5,486 nt of DNA from Planctomycetota bacterium (GTDB lineage Bacteria; Planctomycetota; Planctomycetia; Planctomycetales; Planctomycetaceae), in NCBI GenBank assembly GCA_023429275.1, contig JAEYWB010000004.1, positions 1 to 5,486 of the forward strand, given 5' to 3'. The position numbers were made by a program, and so were the translations under genes. The notes under the pieces are model-generated. The model did no database searches and was not told where the DNA came from. It saw only the letters and a program-made list of their open reading frames with translations. Positions within the stretch are counted from its first letter, which is position 1; each line of letters opens with the position of its first letter. Positions 1 through 5,486 of this stretch are shown piece by piece.

Positions 1-1
1 G

Positions 2-2413
2 TTCATGGCGATCGGCCTCGGCTTCGCCGGTGCCGCCCCGGGGGCAGAGCCGTTCGAAACCTTTCTCGAGAAGCACTGCATCCGCTGTCACGGCCCGCAG
101 AAGGAAGAGGGGGACATCCGCCTCGACCGGCTTTCACGCGACTTCAGATCCGGTGTCGACACGCACCACTGGGCCGAAGCGCTCGACAAGCTCAACAGCG
201 GCGCGATGCCGCCGAAGGAAGAGCCCCAGCCGACCCAGGAGGAGATCGCGGCGTTCGTCGCCGATCTCCACACGCGGCTCAAGGAGGGCCGGGCAGCACG
301 GATGGCGGCCCGGCCGCCGGTGACTCACTACCGCCTCAGCCGGAAGGAGTATCAGAACACGGTCTATGACCTGCTCGGCGTGCGCTACGATCCGGCCAAG
401 CCGGGGGAGCTGAACGAAGACACGCTCTGGCACGGCTTCGAGCGGATCGGGTCGGAGCTCTCGCTCTCGCCGTCGCATGTCGACCGCTACTACCGCGCGG
501 CGGAAACGGTGCTCGACCGGGCCTTCCCGGCAACCTCCAGCCCGGCTCGCAAGGTCCTCAAGACCGCCGCGGAGCTTCGTTACGGAGGGGGCAAGGACCA
601 GCAGGCGGCGCTCGACCGGTTCGGCATCAAGCGGCCGCTCCGCTATCTCCTCTACCCCGGTTCGAACCAGAACGCCCTCTCGCCCAACTGGTTCGGAAGG
701 ACCGGGCCGGAGCACAGCGGCCTCTACCGGCTGCGCCTCCAGGCAAGCGGAATCCGCCCTCCTGGCGGCCAGCCCGCCCACCTCAGCATCGGCAAGTCGA
801 CCGGCGAGGAGACGGTCGACGGACTCATCGAGTTCGACATCACGGCGGCGGAGGACCATCCGCAGGTCTACGAGTTCGAGGTCTCTCTCGAGATGCCGAC
901 GACGCTGCACTTCTGCGTCGTCGCGACGAATGTCGTCGACAGGCGAGCCGGCGCGGCGTTCCGCAATGCCCTCTCGAGCCGCGGGGCGTACCTCTTCACG
1001 CACAGCAGCGAGACGCTGCTGCTGAACCCCAATGCTCCGCAGATGTTCGACGACAAGGGGAACGGCATCTTCTCGACCGTCCTTCTCGACTGGGTCGAAT
1101 GGGAAGGACCGCTCGAAACCGACGCGGAGAAGTCGCGTCGGCTGGGCCTGATTCCGCCGGAGGAGGCGACTCCCGAAGTCGTCGCGCAGCATCTCCAGAG
1201 GTTTGCCGAACGCGCCTGGCGAAGGCCGGTGAAGCCCGAGGAACTGGCCGACTACCTGCAGTCCTACCGCGAGGAACGGGAAGCGGGTGAGAAGAACGCC
1301 GACGCCTTTCGCGGCGCGATGCTGAGCGTGCTGACCTCCCGGAACTTCCTCTACCTGATCGAAGGGGACCCCGCCCCTCGCGAACGGCTCACCGACGACG
1401 AGCTGGTGACCCGGCTCTCGTACTTCCTCTGGAGTTCGATGCCCGACGACGCTCTGTTCGCCGCGGCCCGGCGGGAGCCCCTGAGCGACGAGGGTCTGAA
1501 GAACGAAGTGGAACGGATGCTCGCGGACGGCAAGTTCGGCCGCTTCGTCGACGACTTTTCGCGGCAGTGGCTGCAGCTCCACCGCGTCGGGATGTTCCCC
1601 CCGGACCGGAAGCTCTACCCCGGCTACGACGACTGGCTCGAAACGAGCCTTCAGGCGGAGCCGGTTGAGTACTTCCGCGAGACGCTGGCGAAGAACCTTC
1701 CGATCGACAGCTTTCTCGATTCCGACTGGACGATGGCGAATGCCCGCCTCTGCAGTTTCTACGGACTGCCGGAGCCGAAGACCGACGGCTTCCAGCGAGT
1801 GTCGCTCAAGCCGGAAGACCATCGTGGCGGCCTGCTCACGATGGGAGCTCTCCTCGGACTGACCTCGGACGGCACGCGTCATCGCCCGGTCCACCGCGGC
1901 GTCTGGCTCAGCGAGGCGATCTTCAACAAGACGCCGCCCCCTCCTCCGGCCAACGTCGATCCGATCGAGCCCAACGCGCCGCAGAACCCGAAGGCGACGA
2001 TCCGGCAGAAGCTCGCCTCGCATGCCCAGGTCGCGAGTTGCGCCGCCTGTCACCGCGGGATCGACCCGCTCGGCTTCGCGTTCGACCAGTACGACGCGAT
2101 CGGTCAGTGGAGAACGCATGAGCGGGTCGCCGCCGGCACCGGCGAGGATCCGCCGGTCGACCCGACGGGTGTGCTGCCCGACGGCCGCCCCTTCCGGGAC
2201 GCGGTCGATTTCAAACGGCTGCTGCTCGAGGACCGCGACAAGGTCGCGCGGGCCTTCATCGAACACCTCTGCACGTACGCCCTCCGTCGCGTCCTCACCG
2301 TCGACGACCAGGAGGACCTGAAAGCGATCGAGGCCGAAGCGAAAAAGAACGACTACCGGGTCCGGGACATCATCCGCGCCGTCGCCCTGTCCGACCTGAT
2401 CCGCAAGCGGTGA
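2..2413 (+). CDS. Secreted planctomycete-type cytochrome c, DUF1587/1595/1592/1588/1585 multidomain protein (5' partial)
   Basis: Predicted exported haem protein of a family expanded in Planctomycetota; its reaction is unknown. Residues are numbered from the ATG at 5. An N-terminal cytochrome-like domain (PSCyt1 type, about 15-95) carries the haem motif CIRCH at 25-29. DUF1587 follows (about 108-170, RLSRKEY at 110-116), then a beta-rich segment (about 235-310) and the family hallmark WVEWEGP at 363-369. DUF1595 lies at about 395-455 (AERAWRRPV), DUF1592 at about 462-590, DUF1588 at about 607-706 with [10 protein letters not shown] and PPPPP, and DUF1585 at about 736-800. A second haem motif, CAACH, sits at 679-683, so two haems are possible. 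The frame is open to the left edge. The ATG at 5 is followed by a hydrophobic stretch with no basic residues and has no visible ribosome site, so I think it is the tail of a signal peptide and the true start is upstream. The DUF1552 gene follows after 75 nt, the usual partner. Family assignment is by motif recognition, not a database search. Confidence 0.93.
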   Translation, partial: FMAIGLGFAGAAPGAEPFETFLEKHCIRCHGPQKEEGDIRLDRLSRDFRSGVDTHHWAEALDKLNSGAMPPKEEPQPTQEEIAAFVADLHTRLKEGRAARMAARPPVTHYRLSRKEYQNTVYDLLGVRYDPAKPGELNEDTLWHGFERIGSELSLSPSHVDRYYRAAETVLDRAFPATSSPARKVLKTAAELRYGGGKDQQAALDRFGIKRPLRYLLYPGSNQNALSPNWFGRTGPEHSGLYRLRLQASGIRPPGGQPAHLSIGKSTGEETVDGLIEFDITAAEDHPQVYEFEVSLEMPTTLHFCVVATNVVDRRAGAAFRNALSSRGAYLFTHSSETLLLNPNAPQMFDDKGNGIFSTVLLDWVEWEGPLETDAEKSRRLGLIPPEEATPEVVAQHLQRFAERAWRRPVKPEELADYLQSYREEREAGEKNADAFRGAMLSVLTSRNFLYLIEGDPAPRERLTDDELVTRLSYFLWSSMPDDALFAAARREPLSDEGLKNEVERMLADGKFGRFVDDFSRQWLQLHRVGMFPPDRKLYPGYDDWLETSLQAEPVEYFRETLAKNLPIDSFLDSDWTMANARLCSFYGLPEPKTDGFQRVSLKPEDHRGGLLTMGALLGLTSDGTRHRPVHRGVWLSEAIFNKTPPPPPANVDPIEPNAPQNPKATIRQKLASHAQVASCAACHRGIDPLGFAFDQYDAIGQWRTHERVAAGTGEDPPVDPTGVLPDGRPFRDAVDFKRLLLEDRDKVARAFIEHLCTYALRRVLTVDDQEDLKAIEAEAKKNDYRVRDIIRAVALSDLIRKR

Positions 2414-2421
2414 ATCGAAAG

Positions 2422-2463
2422 CCATCAGCTTTCACTCCCGCTGAAGGCTGACAGCTGACAGCT
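2422..2463. repeat. Inverted array of 7-bp units in the spacer, hairpin-forming
   Basis: On the + strand three heptads run head to tail at 2441-2461 (CTGAAGG, CTGACAG, CTGACAG), followed by a partial CT. At 2422-2435 two related heptads lie in the opposite orientation (GTGAAAG, CTGATGG on the - strand). The two halves can fold: 2425-2434 pairs with 2442-2451 over 10 positions (one G-U), leaving a 7-nt loop. A separate 11-bp near-palindrome, AGCTGACAGCT, lies at 2453-2463. There is no T-run after the hairpin, so a standard intrinsic terminator is unlikely. It may instead be a 3'-end stabiliser, a pausing site between the two genes, or a copy of a dispersed genomic repeat. The repeat itself is seen directly; the role is inference. 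Confidence 0.6.
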
Positions 2464-2475
2464 TCCTACGCCCCC

Positions 2476-2481
2476 AAGGAG
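2476..2481 (+). promoter_or_regulatory. Shine-Dalgarno of the DUF1552 gene
   Basis: AAGGAG lies 7 nt before the ATG at 2489, an ideal spacing. It fixes this start against the in-frame ATGs further in and shows that the gene can be translated independently of the upstream gene despite the short spacer. Confidence 0.75.
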
Positions 2482-2488
2482 AGTCTCG

Positions 2489-3841
2489 ATGAGTTTCCTC
2501 TCGCAGTCCTGGCTGATCGATCGGCGCCACGCGCTGCGTGCGATGGGGGCCTGCATCCCGCTTCCGTTCCTTGAGTGCATGATCCCGCTCCACGCGGCGG
2601 AACAGAAGGAGGTGCCGCGGCGGGCGGCGTTCATCTATCTCGCCAACGGCGTCCACTCGCTCAACTACCAGATCACGACGCCGGGCAGGGACTACCAGTT
2701 CTCCCGCTCGCTGAAGCCGCTCGAAAAGCACCGGGAGGCGATCACGCCGATCAGCGGCCTCCATCACCCGGGGGCCCTCAGCCATCATCACAACTGCATC
2801 TCGGTCTGGCTGACCGGCGGAAAGCTCGGCCCGTCGGACCGCAACACGATCTCCGTCGATCAGAAGATCGCCGAGGTGACCGCCCAGCACACCCGTTATC
2901 CGTCCCTGGAAATCGCCCTCACGGGGAACTCCCTCTCCTGGACGGCGGACGGCGTCCCCCTCCCGGCTCTGCGTCGCTGCAGCGAGATTTTCGCCTCGAT
3001 GTTCGAGGCCCCCAAGGGGGGAACTGCCGCCCAGCGGAGGGCGCTGCGCCGCAAGGCGAGCGTCCTGGACGACAACCTGGCCGAGGTCCACCGGCTCGAG
3101 CAGAAGATGGGAGCAGCCGACAAGGGACGCCTCGAGCAGTACCTCACCTCCGTCCGCGAGGCGGAGATCCGCACCCGGCGGGCGGACGCCTGGCTCGACA
3201 CGCCCCTTCCCACGATTTCCGAGTCCGACCGCAAGCGGACCAACCGCGACGTCGCCGCGACGATGGCGGGGGACTATTTCCGAACGGTCTACGACCTGAT
3301 CGTCCTCGCCTTCCAGACCGATGTCACCCGCGTCGCCACCTTCAGCCTCGGGGGGGAAGGGGACGCTTTCTCGATCCCCGAGATCGGCATCACCGAGTCG
3401 CGCCATCAGCTCAGCCACCACGGCGGCGACCCCGGCTACATGGAGAAGCTCACCAACTACGACACCTTCGCCATCGAGCAGTACAGCTACTTCCTCACGC
3501 GGCTCGCCGAGACGACCGATCTTGGCGGCAAACCGCTCCTTGGGACGACGATGTCCCTCTTCGGCAGCGGCATGTCGTACGGCCACAGCCACGGCAACGC
3601 CAACCTGCCACTGATCCTCGGCGGCGGCTCGGACCTGGGGCTCAAGCACGGCAGCCACCTCGACTTCAACCAGGGGCACTTCAAGGGCTACCAGCTCGAT
3701 CGGCCCGGCGAGCACTATTCGCTCTGCAGCCGCCCGGCGAACAGCGATGCCCACATGAGCAACCTGCTCCTCCTGATGGCCCGGCGGATGGGGGTGGAGA
3801 CCGACACGTTCGGCGACAGCAACAAGGTGATCGATCTATGA
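2489..3841 (+). CDS. DUF1552 domain-containing secreted protein
   Basis: A 450-aa protein of the DUF1552 family, close to full length for the family and the usual neighbour of DUF1592 proteins. The N-terminus has [10 protein letters not shown] (11-20), then a hydrophobic stretch and PLPFLECM (24-31). This resembles a twin-arginine export signal, with RR at 12-13 but without the classical Phe, so Sec export is not excluded. The body starts with the family-like FIYLANGVH (48-56). Histidine-rich [11 protein letters not shown] (92-102), FSLGGEGD (285-292) and [10 protein letters not shown] (305-314) follow, and a C-terminal [17 protein letters not shown] (358-374) ends in LILGGG. The last motif recalls the C-terminal part of DUF1501 and alkaline-phosphatase/sulfatase-fold proteins, so metal binding or hydrolase chemistry is possible but unproven. 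An AAGGAG site precedes the ATG, and the stop overlaps the next gene by 4 nt. Probably acts in the periplasm with the upstream cytochrome-type protein (inference). Confidence 0.93.
   Translation: MSFLSQSWLIDRRHALRAMGACIPLPFLECMIPLHAAEQKEVPRRAAFIYLANGVHSLNYQITTPGRDYQFSRSLKPLEKHREAITPISGLHHPGALSHHHNCISVWLTGGKLGPSDRNTISVDQKIAEVTAQHTRYPSLEIALTGNSLSWTADGVPLPALRRCSEIFASMFEAPKGGTAAQRRALRRKASVLDDNLAEVHRLEQKMGAADKGRLEQYLTSVREAEIRTRRADAWLDTPLPTISESDRKRTNRDVAATMAGDYFRTVYDLIVLAFQTDVTRVATFSLGGEGDAFSIPEIGITESRHQLSHHGGDPGYMEKLTNYDTFAIEQYSYFLTRLAETTDLGGKPLLGTTMSLFGSGMSYGHSHGNANLPLILGGGSDLGLKHGSHLDFNQGHFKGYQLDRPGEHYSLCSRPANSDAHMSNLLLLMARRMGVETDTFGDSNKVIDL
3824..3830 (+). promoter_or_regulatory. Ribosome binding site within the DUF1552 3' end
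   Basis: AAGGTGA lies 7 nt before the ATG at 3838, inside the last codons of the DUF1552 gene. Together with the ATGA overlap it decides the start of the third gene, whose frame is otherwise open far upstream, and points to translational coupling. Confidence 0.55.
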
Positions 3842-5100
3842 CGCGTCTTCTCCTGGCTCTGGCGGTCTGTCGCCTGGCCCTGGCCGCGAGCGCCGTGATT
3901 GCCGCCGACGAGCCGTTCCGCCCTGAGGCCGGAAAGTTCCCTCCGCTGGAGAAAGCCCTCCCCTACCGGGGAGAGCTCGCCTTCGTCGACCACGCAAACC
4001 GCCGTGGCAGTCTCCGCATCCAGGGGCAGGGGACCTATTTCCGGAACGCTCCGCACCCGTTCGCGATGCTCCCTTACGGGCTGATCCGCTACCACGGCGC
4101 GCCGGCCGAACTCCGGGATATCCCCCTCGGGACGGTGCTGCACGCCCGGGCGTACCTGCCGCCCGACCCGAAGTTCTCGTCCGTGCCGGTCCTGCCGGTG
4201 AACAACCGGGAGAAGAACGCCGGCTACAGCGGCGCCGGCACCTCGCCCGCCGAGAATCACCTCCTGCTGCTTGAAGACGAGCCGAGCCACTGCCTGCGCG
4301 AGGGGCTCGTCTGGAAGCTGAAAGAAATCGACGTCCAGAACGGCGCCGGAATGATCGTCGCCCGGCGCGAGCCGAAGCAGGGCGACGCGAAAGACGCCGA
4401 CGACGAAACGATGACCTTCGACGCGGCGACCCGCATCTGGCGGGGCCGCGAATGCCTCACGGTGGCCGAGTTGATCGACGAAGGGGCCTGGCCCGCTGGT
4501 GGGAAGAAGTCGCTCGAGGGGGAGGGCGTTCTGCTGGGAGTCACCTGGAAGCCGACTCCCGACGGCATCTTCACCCGCTTTCACATCTCGGACATCTGGC
4601 TCGACGACATATCGATCCGGCGTGCCGCCGCGAACCAGGCCGAGGTCCACAAGGCCTTCATCCGCAGCCGCTGGATGCCCGCCTGGATCGACGCGGTCGA
4701 GTACGGCCAGTTCGGCCGGGCGACCATCACCGCCACGCTCTTCGGCGGCATGGACCCTTCGCTCTACGCGGACTTCAAGAAGGACGCGACCGCCTGGATG
4801 AACGCCTCCGAGAACACGCTCAAGCACCTCGGCGGCGCGTACGGTCCCGCGCACATGGCCTCGAAGGGGACGATCCTCGAAGTCAAAAAGCTGGAGGGGA
4901 CGCCGCCGCTCGGAAGCAGCGGCCTCCAGATCCGCTTCGAGACCGACCTCATTATCGAGGGAATCCGCCCGACACGGATCGTCCGCATCGCTCCCTCCGC
5001 CTGGCCCCGGGTGAACATTCCCCGCGAGGAGTACCTCGGAGACGGCTCCTTCAGCCATGAAGACCGCTTTCCGACTCCGGCAATCTTCCCGAAGTACTGA
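3838..5100 (+). CDS. Secreted protein of unknown function, translationally coupled to DUF1552
   Basis: A 420-aa product that I cannot assign to a named family. The first 23 residues are a typical Sec signal peptide ([10 protein letters not shown] start, leucine/alanine core, likely cleavage after VIA at 20-22 or one residue later). The mature part begins with a short-stranded region (about 41-110, [17 protein letters not shown], then [16 protein letters not shown] and DIPLGT), which could be a small beta-barrel of OB-fold type; this is a guess. Distinct blocks follow: [14 protein letters not shown] at 139-152, an acidic linker near 180-190, HISDIWLDD at 249-257, and a striking [16 protein letters not shown] (279-294) running into [16 protein letters not shown] (298-313). 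The C-terminus has [14 protein letters not shown] from 362. No membrane helix is seen after the signal. The start at 3838 is chosen for the ATGA overlap, the ribosome site and the signal peptide; the open frame extending back to 2575 reads as Arg/Pro-rich shadow. Probably a third partner of the two upstream proteins. Confidence 0.88.
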   Translation: MTRLLLALAVCRLALAASAVIAADEPFRPEAGKFPPLEKALPYRGELAFVDHANRRGSLRIQGQGTYFRNAPHPFAMLPYGLIRYHGAPAELRDIPLGTVLHARAYLPPDPKFSSVPVLPVNNREKNAGYSGAGTSPAENHLLLLEDEPSHCLREGLVWKLKEIDVQNGAGMIVARREPKQGDAKDADDETMTFDAATRIWRGRECLTVAELIDEGAWPAGGKKSLEGEGVLLGVTWKPTPDGIFTRFHISDIWLDDISIRRAAANQAEVHKAFIRSRWMPAWIDAVEYGQFGRATITATLFGGMDPSLYADFKKDATAWMNASENTLKHLGGAYGPAHMASKGTILEVKKLEGTPPLGSSGLQIRFETDLIIEGIRPTRIVRIAPSAWPRVNIPREEYLGDGSFSHEDRFPTPAIFPKY

Positions 5101-5486
5101 CATCAAGTCGGTGACTGGGCAAGTGGCCCGCGGGCGCCGCGGCTTCAGGTGGGCAGGAGTTCGGGGCCGTGTGGGAGGCCCCCAGGCCGAAGGTCTGCAG
5201 GACGCTGCCAGGAGAATGTCGCTGCAATCCCGGACACCTTCTCCGAAGCGACCGGAAGAGGGCCAGGCAAGGCCTGGACGTGCGGCGAGGTTCCCAGGGG
5301 GCCGCAACCCTGTCTGACAACCGGCTCAAGTTCCCTCCCCTTCCGGAATGAGTGCAGCAGGGTGTGTTGAGGACCGACGATCGGTATTGCAGAGTCGCTG
5401 CGAGGCACCATTGCAGCGCACCAGCGAGATCTCGATGATTCGGCTTCTGGTCTGGAGACTGGTCCGAGCGCGAGTTGCTGGATCCC
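5101..5486. other. 386-nt region after the operon: no convincing gene, several hairpins
   Basis: No reading frame here has a believable start, ribosome site and protein-like composition; the frames that exist are short and rich in Arg, Gly and Pro on both strands. The DNA can form several short stems: CCGCGG/CCGCGG at 5128-5142 (3-nt loop), 5211-5220 with 5233-5244 (6 bp, a 2-nt bulge, then 4 bp), CCAGGC/GCCTGG at 5263-5277, CAGGG/CCCTG at 5295-5312, and ACCGA/TCGGT at 5373-5385. A 7-bp long-range match, GGCCCCC (5177-5183) with GGGGGCC (5297-5303), would compete with or enclose these. None is followed by a T-run, so no standard terminator is visible. A 10-bp palindrome CGAGATCTCG lies at 5425-5434. 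In GC-rich DNA some stems are expected by chance. The segment could hold a transcript 3' end, a dispersed repeat or a small RNA. Confidence 0.4.

Noticed and set aside
134..2425. A 763-aa open frame on the - strand opposite the DUF1592 gene
   Set aside because: It mirrors the codon pattern of a GC-rich gene. Its translation is Arg/Val/Glu-rich with no recognisable domain, while the + strand carries clear family motifs throughout.
2432..3754. A 440-aa open frame on the - strand opposite DUF1552
   Set aside because: Shadow of codon bias: no signal, no motif, and no reasonable ribosome site was seen.
2575..3837. Upstream open extension of the third gene, which would give an 841-aa protein
   Set aside because: The extension reads as low-complexity Arg/Pro/Gly sequence out of frame within the DUF1552 gene. 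The ATG at 3838 has a ribosome site, an ATGA overlap and a signal peptide.
3862..3870. Possible lipoprotein box (LAVC at residues 8-11) in the third gene product
   Set aside because: The residue before the cysteine is Val rather than Gly, Ala or Ser, the cysteine comes too early in the hydrophobic core, and a good signal peptidase I site follows at 20-23.
3715..5307. A 530-aa open frame on the - strand opposite the third gene
   Set aside because: Same shadow effect, rich in Arg, Gly, Val and Pro. The + strand frame has a signal peptide and ordered motif blocks.
5057..5317. Short + strand frame starting inside the end of the third gene
   Set aside because: It overlaps the confident gene, is Arg/Gly-rich and has no convincing ribosome site.
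5290..5370. Resemblance to bacterial signal recognition particle RNA (CCGCAAC, and CCGGAA followed by GCAGCAG)
   Set aside because: The diagnostic core GGTCCGGAAGGAAGCAGC is not present and the flanking helix cannot be drawn, so the match looks accidental.
5145..5411. An 88-aa - strand frame in the final region
   Set aside because: No Shine-Dalgarno before its ATG and no recognisable domain. It could be a chance frame across a hairpin-rich segment.
5435..5486. Possible start of another gene (MIRLLVWRLVRARVAGS, open at the right edge)
   Set aside because: Only 17 codons are visible and the upstream GCGAG is a weak ribosome site. The basic/hydrophobic start is suggestive of an export signal, but not enough to call.

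Overview
The window looks like a piece of a planctomycete chromosome (phylum Planctomycetota). The DNA is visibly GC-rich, and it carries two protein families that are strongly expanded in that phylum: a secreted planctomycete-type cytochrome c protein of the DUF1587/DUF1595/DUF1592/DUF1588/DUF1585 architecture, and a DUF1552 protein. These two families usually sit next to each other. There is no rRNA or other marker, so the genus cannot be read from the window.

Layout, all real genes on the + strand: (1) 2-2413, the multi-domain cytochrome-type DUF1592 protein, whose reading frame is still open at the left edge, so its true N-terminus probably lies outside; (2) 2414-2488, a 75-nt spacer holding an inverted array of 7-bp units (hairpin-forming) and then a clear Shine-Dalgarno; (3) 2489-3841, the DUF1552 protein with a twin-arginine-like N-terminal signal; (4) 3838-5100, a 420-aa secreted protein of no family I can name, whose start codon overlaps the DUF1552 stop codon (ATGA); (5) 5101-5486, 386 nt with no convincing gene but several short hairpins, possibly a dispersed repeat or a structured 3' region.

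The three genes look like one transcription unit. All three products are predicted to be exported. I infer that they act together outside the cytoplasmic membrane, with the first protein carrying two CxxCH haem-binding motifs (possible electron transfer) and the second having an alkaline-phosphatase/sulfatase-like flavour. The substrate and reaction of DUF1592/DUF1552 pairs are not established to my knowledge. The third, translationally coupled gene is the least explained part and the most interesting protein here. I see no CRISPR array, tRNA, rRNA, transposase or phage gene.
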